Source: Pyruvatibacter sp. HU-CL02332 (GTDB lineage: Bacteria; Pseudomonadota; Alphaproteobacteria; CGMCC-115125). Taken from it: a stretch of 64,000 nucleotides of DNA. Every line of letters starts with the position of its first letter. Positions within the stretch are counted from its first letter, which is position 1. This document shows positions 9,137 to 19,607 of the stretch, one piece after another. The stretch spans positions 1,589,501 through 1,653,500 of the forward strand of contig NZ_BAABWK010000001.1 in NCBI RefSeq assembly GCF_040362765.1, given 5' to 3'. The translations under genes were made by a program, and so were the position numbers. The notes under the pieces were generated by a model. That model was given only the letters and a program-made list of their open reading frames with translations, searched no databases and had not been told where the DNA came from.

Positions 9137-9769
9137 TTAAGAATAAGTGCGGTCCGCCAGGATCTTCTTGGACAGGACCTTGCCGTCGTCATCCAGCTCA
9201 TAGGCAATGGGAACGCCGGTTGCGATATTCACTTCGACGATTTCGTCCGGACCCAGATTATCCAGCTGCATGACAAGCGCCCGCAGTGAATTGCCGTGGG
9301 CTGCTACGAGCACGCGTGTGCCTGCCAGCACCTTGGGCATAATCTCCGCGTCGAAGTAAGGCAGCACACGCTCGGCCGTCATCTTCAGGCTTTCGCCACC
9401 GGGCGGGGGAATGTCGAATGACCGGCGCCAGATATGCACCTGCTCTTCGCCCCATTTTTCGCGGGCGTCATCTTTGTTGAGACCTGCAAGATCGCCATAG
9501 TCGCGCTCGTTCAGGGCTTCATTCTCAATCACCGGAATGTCGCTTTGGCCAAGGGCTTCAAGCGCCAGCTTGTTGGTCTCCTGCGCCCGCTTGAGGCCGG
9601 ATGTGTAGGCCACATCAAACTCAAGGCCGGCAGCCTTCATCAGCACGCCTGCTTCAGCAGCTTCCTTGCGGCCTTGCTCGGTCAGCTCGACATCGCGCCA
9701 GCCTGTGAAAAGGTTCTTTTTGTTCCATTCGCTCTGGCCGTGACGGACCAAAACCAGCGTGTGAGCCAC
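9137..9769 (-). CDS. gpmA: 2,3-bisphosphoglycerate-dependent phosphoglycerate mutase
   Basis: This glycolytic/gluconeogenic enzyme interconverts 3- and 2-phosphoglycerate. At 210 aa it belongs to the shorter alphaproteobacterial dPGM type. The phosphohistidine motif is [10 protein letters not shown], with His10. [10 protein letters not shown] provides the acid/base Glu, and [11 protein letters not shown] the second catalytic His. It lies 34 bp downstream of dapB on the same strand, a conserved pair in Rhizobiales, so cotranscription from dapB is likely. Confidence 0.95.
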   Translation of the reverse strand: MAHTLVLVRHGQSEWNKKNLFTGWRDVELTEQGRKEAAEAGVLMKAAGLEFDVAYTSGLKRAQETNKLALEALGQSDIPVIENEALNERDYGDLAGLNKDDAREKWGEEQVHIWRRSFDIPPPGGESLKMTAERVLPYFDAEIMPKVLAGTRVLVAAHGNSLRALVMQLDNLGPDEIVEVNIATGVPIAYELDDDGKVLSKKILADRTYS

Positions 9770-9803
9770 GATGCGTCTCCTGTTGAGGTATCAAGTGTTG
9801 TTT

Positions 9804-10619
9804 CTAGAAGTCAGACAGGCCGAGTACGTCCAGCATGTCGAAAGTGCCGGGTCCCTTGCCCTGTCCCCATAGCGCTGCCTTGACCGCGCCGCGTGCGAAG
9901 ATCGATCGATCCTCGGCAATATGTGTGAGGACAATGCGCTCTTTTTCAGCTGCAAAAATGGCCGAGTGTTCACCCACCACGGAGCCGCCACGCAGGGCTG
10001 CAAATCCAATGTCGCCCTGCTTGCGCGCGCCGGTCTGTCCATCGCGTCCACGGTCCGACACATCGCTCAGACTGACGCCGCGCCCGGTTGCAGCGGCTTC
10101 GCCAAGCATCAAGGCTGTGCCCGACGGCGCATCCACCTTGTGCCGGTGGTGCATCTCGACGATTTCGATATCCCAGTCCGTATCCAACGCTTGGGCCACC
10201 CGCTTGGTCAGCGCCGTCAGCAGATTGACACCCAAGGACATGTTGCCCGCCCGCACAAGGGTTGCGTGGCGTGACGCCGCTTCAAGGCGCGTGTCGTGTT
10301 CCGGTGCCAATCCAGTCGTGCCGATCACATGGACAATGCGTGCCTGAGCCGCCAGATCCGCAAATTCAACCGTTGCACCCGGCGCGGTGAAATCAAGCAC
10401 CGCATCAACCGACGCGAAAACCTCCAGCGCATCGCTGGTGACAGGAACGCCAATCTCGCCGATGCCTGCCAGCATGCCTGCATCGGCACCGATGTCAGCA
10501 TGGCCGTCGCGCTCGAGTGCGCCGGCTATGGTGCATCCGTCAGTGTCATTGATCGCGTTCAGCAGCGCGCGGCCCATGCGGCCTGCGGCGCCGGTGACTG
10601 CAATGCGTATCGGTGCCAT
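9804..10619 (-). CDS. dapB: 4-hydroxy-tetrahydrodipicolinate reductase
   Basis: DapB reduces HTPA in the diaminopimelate/lysine pathway with NAD(P)H. The 271-aa protein opens with a Rossmann [14 protein letters not shown] dinucleotide-binding motif. The family signature is [19 protein letters not shown], which holds the catalytic His and Lys. Both termini match the usual family length. It is the upstream partner of gpmA on the minus strand. Confidence 0.96.
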   Translation of the reverse strand: MAPIRIAVTGAAGRMGRALLNAINDTDGCTIAGALERDGHADIGADAGMLAGIGEIGVPVTSDALEVFASVDAVLDFTAPGATVEFADLAAQARIVHVIGTTGLAPEHDTRLEAASRHATLVRAGNMSLGVNLLTALTKRVAQALDTDWDIEIVEMHHRHKVDAPSGTALMLGEAAATGRGVSLSDVSDRGRDGQTGARKQGDIGFAALRGGSVVGEHSAIFAAEKERIVLTHIAEDRSIFARGAVKAALWGQGKGPGTFDMLDVLGLSDF

Positions 10620-10875
10620 CAGAAAAGTCCACTCAGATTGGCTGCATCCTATGTACAGCGTATGGGCGTGCAGTATTTGGTACGCGCGGTTGTATCAGCC
10701 AGACCAGCCGCCGCAAAGTACGGACCCTCACACGCCCGCCATGCACTGAAATACAGGCTTAAGTCCTTTCATTCGAGGTTTAATGGTTTGTTGGTGAGAT
10801 TTGGGCATTCTACTAAAACGAGCAATAGATTCCCAAGGCCCCCATAACGTGTTGTCCACATCTCTCCCATTTTCG

Positions 10876-11967
10876 ATGCCGATCAGGCGGGCGACCGGGT
10901 TCATGACCCGGCCGAGGAAAGATGCGCTGATAGCCATTGTCACAGGCATAGGGGGGTTTTTGATATCCGCCAAATATGACCTTGAAGAACGATGGCATGA
11001 GGTTGCGGACCGCTACGAGGGGCATCTGCATCTCAATGAGCTACCCATCGCCTTCTTCCTGGCTGGATTGGGCTTTGCCTGGTTTGCTTGGCGCAGGTGG
11101 TGTGATTTCCAGCGGGCGGCCACCCAGAGACGCGCCACAAATGATGCGTTGTCGCAGCAGCTTGACCGCAATCAGGAAATCATCGCCGAACTCAGCACGG
11201 CCCGCCGGAAGGCCCTGGAGCTTGATCGGACCAAGACCCGGTTTCTGGCCCATATGAGCCATGAACTGCGAACACCTTTGAACGCGATCATGGGTTTTTC
11301 GGAGTTGATGCAGCATCAGGTCTGCGGGCCTTTGGGTGACAAACAATATGAAGAATACGTCTCCACCATTCATGAATCCGGACAGCATCTGCTTGAGCTC
11401 ATAAATGATCTGCTCGACCTGACCCGGATCGAGTCAGGGGACATGACGCCCCAACACGAAATCTGCACCATGCGTGAAGTGGCCCACAGCGCCTGCAAAA
11501 TGTTGCAGGACCAGGCCGCCGAAGCCGGGGTGCACCTCAATCAGGTCAGCTTGGCGGCAGCGGACATATCCGTGAATGTTGACCGACGGATGATCCGTCA
11601 GGTGTTAATCAACCTGATTGCCAACTCAATTCGCCACACACCGCGGACCGGACAGATCAATGTCACCGCATTCAAGGCACCGACCGGGGAAATAGGATTC
11701 TCTGTCACCGACACGGGCGAGGGAATGGACCCGCAGACGGTCAAACGTCTGGATCAGGGCTTTGCGGAAGTCGAGAATGCCTTTCGGCGTGAGCACCATG
11801 GTGCAGGTCTTGGCCTGCCCCTTTCACGTGCCATTGCACAGGCACATGGCGGGTCCTTGATCATCTCAAGCGCATTGGGCGAAGGCACGACCATTGAGCT
11901 TCTTCTGCCCGAAGAAGTCATCGTCGAAACGGCACCGGTGCTTGCAGATCTGCGGCGCGCCAGCTAG
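10876..11967 (+). CDS. Membrane-anchored sensor histidine kinase
   Basis: With the start at 10876 the product is about 363 aa. Two hydrophobic segments ([17 protein letters not shown] and [17 protein letters not shown]) enclose a loop of about 25 residues, too small for a periplasmic sensor domain. A coiled-coil-like linker leads to HisKA with [16 protein letters not shown]; phospho-His is residue 129. HATPase_c follows, with N-box NLIANSIRH and G-boxes DTGEGMD and GAGLGLPL. The H-box resembles the PleC/DivJ group of Alphaproteobacteria. No partner response regulator is adjacent. Start choice is weak: TTG 10801 and ATG 10903 are also in frame. Confidence 0.87.
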   Translation: MPIRRATGFMTRPRKDALIAIVTGIGGFLISAKYDLEERWHEVADRYEGHLHLNELPIAFFLAGLGFAWFAWRRWCDFQRAATQRRATNDALSQQLDRNQEIIAELSTARRKALELDRTKTRFLAHMSHELRTPLNAIMGFSELMQHQVCGPLGDKQYEEYVSTIHESGQHLLELINDLLDLTRIESGDMTPQHEICTMREVAHSACKMLQDQAAEAGVHLNQVSLAAADISVNVDRRMIRQVLINLIANSIRHTPRTGQINVTAFKAPTGEIGFSVTDTGEGMDPQTVKRLDQGFAEVENAFRREHHGAGLGLPLSRAIAQAHGGSLIISSALGEGTTIELLLPEEVIVETAPVLADLRRAS

Positions 11968-11973
11968 CTGGCG
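11958..11973. repeat. 16-bp perfect palindrome over two convergent stop codons
   Basis: The 16 bases are self-complementary. The central CTAG supplies TAG for the histidine kinase on one strand and TAG for dnaJ on the other, giving a 4-bp gene overlap. In RNA the palindrome lacks a loop and no T-tract follows, so it is not a standard terminator. Confidence 0.8.
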
Positions 11974-13127
11974 GCACCGTTCAAGAACTCTTTCACCCGC
12001 GAAAAGAAGCCTTCTGACTCCGGGCTGGTCTTGTCCGTCGATTCACCCTGAAACTCTTCCAGCAGCTTCTTCTGCTTCTTTGTGAGGTTCATGGGTGTTT
12101 CCACATTCACCTGAATGTACAGGTCGCCATGCTGCGATGACCGCAGCACCGGCATGCCCTTGCCCTTGAGCCGGAACTGTTTGCCGCTCTGGGTGCCTTC
12201 GGGAACCTTGACCTTTACCCGCGCGCCCTTGAGGGACGGTACTTCAATCTCCCCACCCAGCGCCGCTGTCGGCATGGAGATGGGAACGCGACAGAACAGG
12301 TCCGCGCCATCGCGCTGGAAGAACTGATGCGGCTTGATTGACAGGAAGATGTAAAGATCACCGGGAGGTCCACCGCGGCCGCCCGCTTCGCCTTCGTTGG
12401 AGAGGCGAATGCGCGTGCCATCTTCAACGCCGGACGGAATGTTGACCTGAAGTGTGCGCTCTTTTTCCGTGCGCCCGGCGCCATTGCAGGTATCGCACGG
12501 GTCCTGAATAACTTCGCCACGACCACCACAGGTGGGGCAGGTGCGTTCAACGGTGAAGAAGCCCTGTGACGCACGTACTTTGCCCGCGCCATGACACATG
12601 CCGCAGGTGGAAGGCGATGTGCCAGGCTTTGCACCGGACCCGGAGCATGTCTCACACGAGACAGCCGTCGGCACTTTGATCTGTGCCGTCTTGCCTTCAT
12701 TTGCCTCGTCGAGGCTGATTTCCATGTTGTAGCGCAGGTCCGCACCGCGTGTGCGCCCGCCACCACGACGGCCGCCGCCGCCACCGCGCTGCCCGCCGAC
12801 AAACTCGCCGAACAGATCATCAAAGATGTCGGACATGGAGGACGCAAAGTCCTGCCCGAAACCAGGGCCGCCCTGTCCACCAGGACCACCCGGGCTGCCA
12901 TGCTCAAACGCCTGATGGCCAAAGCGGTCATAGGCTGCCCGGCTCTGCGGGTCCTTGAGGGCGTCATAGGCTTCGTTCAATTCCTTGAACTTGGCTTCCG
13001 CGTCAGGATTGTCCTGGTTCTGGTCCGGGTGATATTTTTTGGCCTGCTTGCGAAAAGCCGACTTCAGCGCCGCATCATCTGCGTCGCGAGGCACACCCAG
13101 AATTTCGTAAAAGTCGCGCTTTGACAT
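11964..13127 (-). CDS. dnaJ: Chaperone DnaJ (Hsp40)
   Basis: DnaJ delivers substrates to DnaK and stimulates its ATPase. The 387-aa protein has a J domain with HPD at residues 33-35 (KKYHPDQNQ) and a Gly-rich linker ([14 protein letters not shown]). Four CxxCxGxG zinc-finger repeats follow ([32 protein letters not shown]), then the C-terminal substrate domain. I start at [10 protein letters not shown] (13127), the canonical N-terminus. The open frame extends 19 codons upstream without family support. It lies 106 bp downstream of dnaK on the same strand. Confidence 0.97.
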   Translation of the reverse strand: MSKRDFYEILGVPRDADDAALKSAFRKQAKKYHPDQNQDNPDAEAKFKELNEAYDALKDPQSRAAYDRFGHQAFEHGSPGGPGGQGGPGFGQDFASSMSDIFDDLFGEFVGGQRGGGGGRRGGGRTRGADLRYNMEISLDEANEGKTAQIKVPTAVSCETCSGSGAKPGTSPSTCGMCHGAGKVRASQGFFTVERTCPTCGGRGEVIQDPCDTCNGAGRTEKERTLQVNIPSGVEDGTRIRLSNEGEAGGRGGPPGDLYIFLSIKPHQFFQRDGADLFCRVPISMPTAALGGEIEVPSLKGARVKVKVPEGTQSGKQFRLKGKGMPVLRSSQHGDLYIQVNVETPMNLTKKQKKLLEEFQGESTDKTSPESEGFFSRVKEFLNGAAS

Positions 13128-13233
13128 GGCGTGATATTCCGTAGGCGGAACACTTGCGAAGTCTCCACCTGAAGGCCCCGGCACTGCGGATCACCGCACC
13201 ACCGGGGCGTATCAGGGTAGACCGGCCAGCGTG

Positions 13234-15192
13234 TTAAGCCGCGCCGTCCTTCTTGTTGGCGTCATCGCCAGCGTTGTCATCGACTTCGGTGAAGTCAGCG
13301 TCAACCACATCATCACCAGCCGGATTGTCGGCAGCTTCAGAGGCAGCGTCTGCGGCTGCGTCCTGGCTGGCCTGTTCCGCCTGGCTTGCCGCATACATGG
13401 CTTCGCCCAGCTTCATCGATGCCTGACCCAGCTCTTCAGACTTGGTCTTGATCAGTTCGGGATCAGGATCTTCTGCCTCAAGAGCGGTTTTAACCTCGGC
13501 GATGGCTGCCTCAATGGCACCCTTGGTTTCCGCATCCACCTTGTCGCCGTTTTCTTCCAGCGCTTTTTCAGTGGAGTGAACCAGAGCCTCAGCGCCATTG
13601 CGCGCTTCGACTGTTTCACGACGCTTCTTGTCGTCTTCAGCGTGGCTTTCAGCATCCTTGACCATCGCGTCAATGTCAGCGTCTGACAGACCGGACGATG
13701 CCTGAATGCGGATCGCCTGTTCCTTGCCGGTCGCCTTGTCCTTGGCGGTCACGTTGACGATGCCGTTGGCATCAATATCGAACGCCACTTCCACCTGCGG
13801 CACGCCGCGCGGTGCGGGCGGAATGCCCACAAGGTCAAACTGACCGAGGATCTTGTTGTCCGCCGCCATTTCGCGCTCGCCCTGGAACACGCGGATGGTC
13901 ACCGCGTTCTGATTGTCCTCGGCGGTCGAGAAGGTCTGAGCCTTCTTGGTGGGGATCGTCGTGTTGCGCTCGATGAGGCGTGTGAACACACCACCCAGCG
14001 TTTCAATGCCCAGCGACAGCGGTGTCACGTCCAGAAGCAGCACGTCCTTGACGTCGCCCTGCAGAACGCCGGCCTGAATGGCGGCGCCCATGGCCACAAC
14101 CTCATCCGGGTTCACACCCTTATGCGGCTCCTTGCCAAAGAACTTCTGCACAACTTCCTGGATCTTCGGCATACGTGTCATGCCGCCGACCAGAACAACT
14201 TCGTCGATGTCTGATGCCTTGAGGCCTGCGTCTTCCAGCGCCTTCTTGCACGGGTCAACCGTGCGCTGAACCAGCTTGTCCACCAGCTGTTCCAGCTTGG
14301 CGCGGGTCAGCTTCATGGTCAGGTGCTTGGGACCGGACGCGTCAGCGGTGATGAACGGCAGGTTCACTTCCGTCTGCGTTGCGGAGGACAGCTCGATCTT
14401 GGCTTTTTCAGCGGCTTCTTTCAGACGCTGCAGGGCAAGCTTGTCGCCCTTGAGGTCAATGCCGTTTTCCTTCTTGAACTCTTCAGCCAGGAAATCGACC
14501 AGAATCATGTCGAAGTCTTCACCACCAAGGAAGGTGTCACCATTGGTGGACTTCACTTCAAACACGCCGTCGCCGATCTCGAGGATCGACACGTCAAACG
14601 TACCACCACCAAGGTCATAGACCGCGATGGTCTGACCGTCGGATTTGTCCAGGCCATAGGCGAGGGCGGCCGCGGTGGGCTCGTTGATGATGCGCAGCAC
14701 TTCAAGGCCGGCAATCTTGCCGGCATCCTTGGTGGCCTGACGCTGGGCGTCGTCAAAGTAGGCAGGAACCGTGATCACGGCCTGCTCAACTGTTTCGCCA
14801 AGATAGCTCTCAGCGGTCTCTTTCATCTTTTGCAGAATGAAAGCCGAGACCTGCTGGGGAGAATACTTCTCGCCATGGGCTTCTACCCAGGCCGCGCCAT
14901 TGTCCGCCTCGACGATGGAGTAGGGCACCATGCCCTTGTCCTTTTTGACCGTCGGGTCGTTGATGCGGCGGCCGATGAGGCGCTTGATCGCAAAAAGCGT
15001 GTTTTCAGGGTTGGTGACAGCCTGGCGCTTGGCCGGCTGGCCTGTCAGGCGTTCGCCTTCAGCCGTAAAGGCCACCATGGAAGGCGTCGTGCGTGCGCCT
15101 TCTGAATTCTCAATAACTTTCGGGTTGGACCCGTCCATGACCGCAATGCACGAATTTGTCGTGCCAAGGTCAATGCCGATGACTTTCGCCAT
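13234..15192 (-). CDS. dnaK: Chaperone DnaK (Hsp70)
   Basis: This is the 652-aa ATP-driven chaperone. The nucleotide-binding domain starts with [15 protein letters not shown] and contains [16 protein letters not shown] and the phosphate-2 loop [17 protein letters not shown]. The interdomain linker is [12 protein letters not shown]. The acidic C-terminal lid ends ADFTEVDDN...DGAA. It is upstream of dnaJ in one probable operon. I looked in the region upstream of the start for a convincing RpoH-type promoter and could not call one by eye. Confidence 0.98.
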   Translation of the reverse strand: MAKVIGIDLGTTNSCIAVMDGSNPKVIENSEGARTTPSMVAFTAEGERLTGQPAKRQAVTNPENTLFAIKRLIGRRINDPTVKKDKGMVPYSIVEADNGAAWVEAHGEKYSPQQVSAFILQKMKETAESYLGETVEQAVITVPAYFDDAQRQATKDAGKIAGLEVLRIINEPTAAALAYGLDKSDGQTIAVYDLGGGTFDVSILEIGDGVFEVKSTNGDTFLGGEDFDMILVDFLAEEFKKENGIDLKGDKLALQRLKEAAEKAKIELSSATQTEVNLPFITADASGPKHLTMKLTRAKLEQLVDKLVQRTVDPCKKALEDAGLKASDIDEVVLVGGMTRMPKIQEVVQKFFGKEPHKGVNPDEVVAMGAAIQAGVLQGDVKDVLLLDVTPLSLGIETLGGVFTRLIERNTTIPTKKAQTFSTAEDNQNAVTIRVFQGEREMAADNKILGQFDLVGIPPAPRGVPQVEVAFDIDANGIVNVTAKDKATGKEQAIRIQASSGLSDADIDAMVKDAESHAEDDKKRRETVEARNGAEALVHSTEKALEENGDKVDAETKGAIEAAIAEVKTALEAEDPDPELIKTKSEELGQASMKLGEAMYAASQAEQASQDAAADAASEAADNPAGDDVVDADFTEVDDNAGDDANKKDGAA

Positions 15193-15448
15193 TTACTTCG
15201 TCTCCACGTTACTTTTAGGCGGACCAGGAATGCTGCGGCCTTACTCTTCAAGCACCGAACTGCATCCGTGTTGCGGGACCTATACGCGCCTAAACGGCAA
15301 ACGTCAGGCCCTGCAGGTCCCCTCGTGTTGAACCTACAAAAAAGCGTGTCCAAAAAGACCCGCAACTTCAGAGCGGTATATAAGTAGCGGCAGGGTGCAC
15401 TGCAACAGGCCTGCGACAGTTTTCCAGCGAAAGAGTGTGATTCAGCCA

Positions 15449-16111
15449 ATGGCCCCAGCGTCAGAGCACCAGGCGGCAAAAGTCCCGATTTCCAGCCAAA
15501 AGCTGGAGATTGCGTCCGGGGTCACGCTGCTGTCCGGCGCCTTGGACACAGCCTCACAGACAACCCTGCTGGGCGAAATCCGCAAAATCTCAAGCAAAGC
15601 CCCGCTTTATACCCCCACCATGCCGCGCACCGGCAAGCCGTGGACCGTCCGCATGACCAATTGCGGCCCCCTGGGCTGGGTCTCGGACCGCTCAGGTTAT
15701 CGCTACCAGCCAAATCACCCCGAAACCGGCGATCCATGGCCTGCCATCCCCCAGATGCTGCTGGACCTGTGGGACGAGGTCACCGGCTATCCGGCCCCGC
15801 CCGAATGCTGCCTGGTCAATTTCTATGCTGACAAAGCCCGCATGGGCCTGCACCGAGACGAAGACGAGGAGGCACTGGACGCCCCCGTCCTCTCCGTCTC
15901 GCTGGGCGACACCGCCACCTTCCGCCTCGGCGGGCTGGAACGCAAAGGCAAGACCCAGAGCTTCAAGCTCCACTCCGGCGACGTCCTCCTCATCGGCGGC
16001 GACAACCGCCTCGCCTATCACGGCATTGATCGGGTCTTCCCCAGCACCTCAACGCTGCTCAAGGATGGCGGCCGCATCAACCTCACGCTGCGGCGGGTGA
16101 CAAAGCCCTGA
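15449..16111 (+). CDS. alkB: AlkB-type 2-oxoglutarate/Fe(II) DNA dealkylase
   Basis: The 220-aa protein oxidatively removes alkyl groups from N1-methyladenine and N3-methylcytosine in DNA or RNA. The iron ligands are His135 and Asp137 (GLHRDEDE) and His191 (AYHGIDR). The 2-oxoglutarate-binding arginines are in RINLTLR, residues 209-215, the RxNxTxR signature. CLVNFYADKARMGLH precedes the ligands. I use the ATG at 15449, which follows AAGAGTGTG. The gene stands alone between dnaK (divergent) and the DUF3047 gene, with no ada neighbour. Confidence 0.94.
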   Translation: MAPASEHQAAKVPISSQKLEIASGVTLLSGALDTASQTTLLGEIRKISSKAPLYTPTMPRTGKPWTVRMTNCGPLGWVSDRSGYRYQPNHPETGDPWPAIPQMLLDLWDEVTGYPAPPECCLVNFYADKARMGLHRDEDEEALDAPVLSVSLGDTATFRLGGLERKGKTQSFKLHSGDVLLIGGDNRLAYHGIDRVFPSTSTLLKDGGRINLTLRRVTKP

Positions 16112-16177
16112 CAGCCCTCTGTTTTGGTGCATGCAGCACGGTGCTGGTCTAAGCTCGTCGCAACAACAGCGGGCGGT

Positions 16178-16325
16178 GGGTCACCGCAACGCCGCGTGGA
16201 TTGTCCGGTTAAACCGGACAATGGCGAAATTGGTCTGTTGGTGGTGACCCGCAGCGTGGGCCCTGTCCTGGGGCTCACCAAAGTATCCCCGCCATCCTCC
16301 GGCTTGACCGGGGGATCCATGGCGG
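16178..16325. repeat. Nested intergenic inverted repeats (REP-like element)
   Basis: The 230-bp gap after alkB holds several inverted repeats. An 11-bp perfect pair, 16200-16210 and 16212-16222, surrounds a single base (core GTCCGGTTAAACCGGAC). It is flanked by an outer pair GGGTCACC (16178-16185) and GGTGACCC (16243-16250). A second hairpin pairs CCGCCAT (16289-16295) with ATGGCGG (16319-16325) around CCTCCGG/CCGGGGG. The second hairpin ends two bases before the purine-rich ribosome site of the next gene. It looks like a palindromic intergenic element; no other copy was noticed in this window. Confidence 0.7.
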
Positions 16326-16341
16326 CAAGAGGGGACAAGAG

Positions 16342-17523
16342 ATGGGTGCAGCGCACGATATCGGTGTGGCTTTCAAACGCTGGCGCTATGTCAGCAAACA
16401 CGGCAAGGCCGACGCGCCCATGTCCGGCGACGACTTTCGCGCCCAGGCGCAGCCGCTGATTGATGCCGCAGCGGAACATATTGCCGAAGCAGCCTTCATT
16501 GATCTGCCGCCTTCGCGGATGCCGTGGACATCAACGGACATTGTGCTGGAAGACGGCGACGAGGTGACGTTGCTGTCGGTCGGGCGGCTGTGGCTGAGCC
16601 GGGGCCTGGACATCTGGGTCGGCCCGCAGTTTCAGGTCTGGGGCCGGGTCGGGGAAACAGGCGAGGTCTTCAACGGCACCCGCGAGAGCATGACGGTGAC
16701 CGCGTCGGACACGGGCGCGACGGGTGGCCGCCTTTATCTTGGCGGACAGTTCCCCGGGCAGTTCTCTGAAAAGACCGGCCGCATGATGCCCGACCTCAAT
16801 GCCTATGAGGGCGCTGACGGCGAATTCACCGTGCTGGCCATTCGGTGGCGCGGCTTGGCAGCGGATGGACTTGCGGCCATGGCACAAGCGGGTGACGTGA
16901 ACGGCTTGGTGTCAGGGGAGCAGGATCGCCTTGAAAAACCGAACACGCCGCCGGCCGGCTGGAACCATCTGTGGTTCCTGGGCCAGAATGATATCTATAC
17001 GGAGCAATCTGGCACCAATGGCAGTTCAGACGACCACGCCTGCATCCACTGCCATACCGACAAGAATGTCGGCATCCTGCAAAAGGAAACCCCGTTCGAG
17101 CTGACGCCGGACACGCAGATTTCATGGGACTGGAAAGTAGACGCGATCCCCTCCGCCCTGCCGGAGGATACCGCGGCCAGCCATGACTACATTTCCATCG
17201 CCGTCGAGTTCGAAAACGGCCGCGACATTACGTATTACTGGAGTAACGATTTGCCGATAGGCAAAGCCTATTGGTGCCCCTTGCCGACGTGGAAAGATCG
17301 CGAGTTCCACGTTGTGGTTCGCTCCGGAGAGGGCGACTTGAAAAAATGGCTCAGCGAAAAACGTAATCTGTATACGGATTATGAGCAGTATATGGGCGCA
17401 CCGCCCGAACGGATTGTTCGCGTGTGGTTCATTGCCAACAGCCTGTTCCAGCGTATTCCCGGCACAGCGGATTTTCGCAACATCCAGTTGGTGAACAAAA
17501 GTGACAGCCTGCGGGTGCTTTAG
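16342..17523 (+). CDS. Two-domain protein with C-terminal DUF3047
   Basis: The 393-aa protein has no signal peptide or membrane segment. An N-terminal beta-rich domain, about residues 60-180, contains VLEDGDEVTLLSVGRLWLS and FQVWGRVGETG and resembles a galactose-binding-like sandwich by pattern only. The C-terminal domain, about 205-390, contains ISWDWKVDAIPSALPED and DYISIAVEFENGRDITYYWS, fitting DUF3047 (PF11249). Between them CIHCH, residues 234-238, gives a CxxCH motif. Function is unknown. The ATG follows AGAGGGGACAAGAG, a good ribosome site. The gene ends 20 bp before a strong terminator. Confidence 0.75.
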   Translation: MGAAHDIGVAFKRWRYVSKHGKADAPMSGDDFRAQAQPLIDAAAEHIAEAAFIDLPPSRMPWTSTDIVLEDGDEVTLLSVGRLWLSRGLDIWVGPQFQVWGRVGETGEVFNGTRESMTVTASDTGATGGRLYLGGQFPGQFSEKTGRMMPDLNAYEGADGEFTVLAIRWRGLAADGLAAMAQAGDVNGLVSGEQDRLEKPNTPPAGWNHLWFLGQNDIYTEQSGTNGSSDDHACIHCHTDKNVGILQKETPFELTPDTQISWDWKVDAIPSALPEDTAASHDYISIAVEFENGRDITYYWSNDLPIGKAYWCPLPTWKDREFHVVVRSGEGDLKKWLSEKRNLYTDYEQYMGAPPERIVRVWFIANSLFQRIPGTADFRNIQLVNKSDSLRVL

Positions 17524-17543
17524 CCGCGCATGTGAGGACACAA

Positions 17544-17571
17544 AAAAGGCCAGCTGCGAAGCTGGCCTTTT
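17544..17571. terminator. Bidirectional intrinsic terminator
   Basis: There is an 11-bp perfect stem: 17544-17554 pairs with 17561-17571 around the loop TGCGAA. The A-run on one side and the T-run on the other make it usable on both strands. It lies between the convergent DUF3047 gene (plus) and grpE (minus). Confidence 0.9.
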
Positions 17572-17595
17572 GCGTGTCGTGAAAGGCCGAGAGCC

Positions 17596-18369
17596 TTACG
17601 CTTTGGTGTCGATCTTTGAGCCCGGTGTTGGCTTTTCCGGGTCCGCTGACTCAGGCGCCGGGTCGGCAGGGGCTTCCGGTGCAGCTTCTGCTGCGGGTTG
17701 CGGGGCGACGGCAGGGCCGCCCTTGGAGATGCCGACCATGGCCGGGCGCAGCAGACGATCGCCGATCACATAGCCGGTCGCGACCACTTCCATGACGGTG
17801 CCCGCCGGACGGGTGGGGTCGGGGGCTTCAAACATCGCCTGATGCAGATTGGGGTCAAACTTCTCCCCATGCGGATTGATGGCTTTGACGCCGTGGCGCT
17901 CCATCACGGACAGAAATTCCCTCTCGGTCATTTCCACGCCTTCGATGAGGTTGCGGACCGGCTCGGGCGCGCCCTGGCGATCTTCCTCAGACAGGGTGTC
18001 GATGGCCCGGCGCATATTGTCGCCGACGCTCAGGATATCGCGGGCAAAACTCGTCATGGCGTATTTGCTGGCGTCCTGCTTGTCGCGCTCGGCGCGCTTG
18101 CGGGTATTTTCAGCGTCCGCCACGGCGCGCAGCAAGCGGTCGCGCAGGTCATTCACCTGGGACTCAAGCTCGGCAATCTGGGCTTCGGGCGACAGCAGGG
18201 CATCAGCCGCTGCTTCCAGCGCTTCCTTGGATGTGGGCTCGCCACCTTCCGCCCATGGCGTGTCGCCTGCAGCATCCTGCGCAGCGGCAGCCTCGTCAGC
18301 CGGTGTTTCCGGCGCGCCGTCACTTTCGGGCATGTTCTGGGGGTCTTGCGGGTCTTTGGGGTCACTCAT
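17596..18369 (-). CDS. grpE: GrpE nucleotide exchange factor for DnaK
   Basis: GrpE releases ADP from DnaK. The 257-aa product has an acidic, Ala-rich N-terminal extension (about 75 residues). The dimerising coiled coil begins QIAELESQVNDLRDRLLRAVADAEN. The C-terminal beta-wing domain has GEKFDPNLHQAMFE and VMEVVATGYVIGDRLLRPAMVGIS, the family signature. The Pro/Ala-rich C-tail is not conserved. It lies 149 bp downstream of hrcA on the same strand, separated by a stem-loop. Confidence 0.96.
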   Translation of the reverse strand: MSDPKDPQDPQNMPESDGAPETPADEAAAAQDAAGDTPWAEGGEPTSKEALEAAADALLSPEAQIAELESQVNDLRDRLLRAVADAENTRKRAERDKQDASKYAMTSFARDILSVGDNMRRAIDTLSEEDRQGAPEPVRNLIEGVEMTEREFLSVMERHGVKAINPHGEKFDPNLHQAMFEAPDPTRPAGTVMEVVATGYVIGDRLLRPAMVGISKGGPAVAPQPAAEAAPEAPADPAPESADPEKPTPGSKIDTKA

Positions 18370-18478
18370 CAGAACGTCACCATCTGGAATACGGGGTGGA
18401 ATGCCGGGATGCTGGGGCGCTTGTAAGCCAAGCAGCCGCCCGTGTGAACCATCCCGAAAAAACGATTATGGCAGCTAT

Positions 18479-18522
18479 CTAGGGGCACGGAGGCAATCTG
18501 TGAAGCCCCCATCTGCCCCTAG
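18479..18522 (-). other. Stem-loop between hrcA and grpE
   Basis: On the minus strand CTAGGGGCA and TGCCCCTAG pair over 9 bp, with an inner GGGGGC/GCCTCC pairing (one G-U) and a loop of about ten bases. The outer arm includes the hrcA stop codon. A run of six T on the minus strand follows, but only about 17 bases further on. It could be an attenuator, processing site or weak terminator between hrcA and grpE. Confidence 0.55.
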
Positions 18523-19607
18523 CTCACAAGCTGGGTCACCAGCCGGGCGGTATAGTCCACCATGGGGATGACCCGGGCATAATTGAGCCGCGTGGGACCG
18601 ACCACGCCCAGCACGCCGACAATCTCGTTATCCGCATTTGTGTAAGGCGAGACGATGACCGAAGAGCCCGACAGCGAAAACAGCTTGGTTTCCGAGCCGA
18701 TGAAGATCCGAACCCCGTCGGCATCTTCCGCCATGGTCAAAAGCTCCAGCAGCTCTTCCTTGGTCTCCAGATCATCAAACAGCTTTCGCACACGCTCGAG
18801 ATCATCCAGCGCCTGCACGTCTTCCAGCAGATTGCCGCGTCCGCGCACGATCAGCGATCGTTCAGCGGTGCCGGTGACCGAGTCCGTGCCGGACCACACC
18901 GCCAGACCTGCTTCAACCACCTGGGCGGTCAGGGCATCAAGCTCGGCCTTGCGGGCGGAGATTTCCTGCCGGACCTGCCGCTGGGCATCGCCAAAGCTGC
19001 GGCCTTTGAGGCGCGCATTGAGATAGTTGGAGGCCATGGTGAGTGATGAGGCCGGCATATCCACCGGCGTATCAATGATCCGGTTTTCCACCAGCCCGTC
19101 TTCAAAAACGATCACCGCAAGGGTCTGCCCCGGCGCCACCGGCACAAACTCAAGCTGCTTGAGCCGCGCCTCGCGCTTGGGCGCCACCACAAGTCCCGCA
19201 CACTGGGACAGGCCCGAGAGCGTCTGGGAGACCTGCGCCAGCGCGTCATCCACCGCCTGATTGGAGCCTGTCATCTGGGCTTCAATACCGGCGCGTTCGT
19301 CATCGCTGAGATCGCCCACCTGCAGCAGCGCATCCACAAAAAGCCGCAGCCCGGCCTCGGTCGGCATGCGACCAGCGGAGGTATGCGGGGAGGAGAGCAG
19401 GCCCAGATCCTCAAGATCCGCCATGACATTGCGAATGGAGGCAGGCGACAGGGACGCGCCATTCACCAGTCCGGTCTTGGACAGGGTGCGCGAGCCCACA
19501 GGCCCGCCTGTTTCCAGATAGGTCTCCACAAGCTGGCGGAACACATCCCGCGAGCGTTGATTGAGTTCGAGCAGCGCGTTGGGTCCGTCGGACGTAAAGT
19601 CAGACAT
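18519..19607 (-). CDS. hrcA: Heat-inducible transcription repressor HrcA
   Basis: HrcA represses heat-shock genes by binding CIRCE operators, with GroE activity as the sensed signal (family knowledge). The 362-aa protein has an N-terminal winged helix ([27 protein letters not shown]). [18 protein letters not shown] and [16 protein letters not shown] are the recognition-helix signatures. The C-terminal GAF-like domain ends [25 protein letters not shown] see no CIRCE repeat in its own 212-bp upstream region, which it shares with divergent rph. Confidence 0.96.
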   Translation of the reverse strand: MSDFTSDGPNALLELNQRSRDVFRQLVETYLETGGPVGSRTLSKTGLVNGASLSPASIRNVMADLEDLGLLSSPHTSAGRMPTEAGLRLFVDALLQVGDLSDDERAGIEAQMTGSNQAVDDALAQVSQTLSGLSQCAGLVVAPKREARLKQLEFVPVAPGQTLAVIVFEDGLVENRIIDTPVDMPASSLTMASNYLNARLKGRSFGDAQRQVRQEISARKAELDALTAQVVEAGLAVWSGTDSVTGTAERSLIVRGRGNLLEDVQALDDLERVRKLFDDLETKEELLELLTMAEDADGVRIFIGSETKLFSLSGSSVIVSPYTNADNEIVGVLGVVGPTRLNYARVIPMVDYTARLVTQLVS

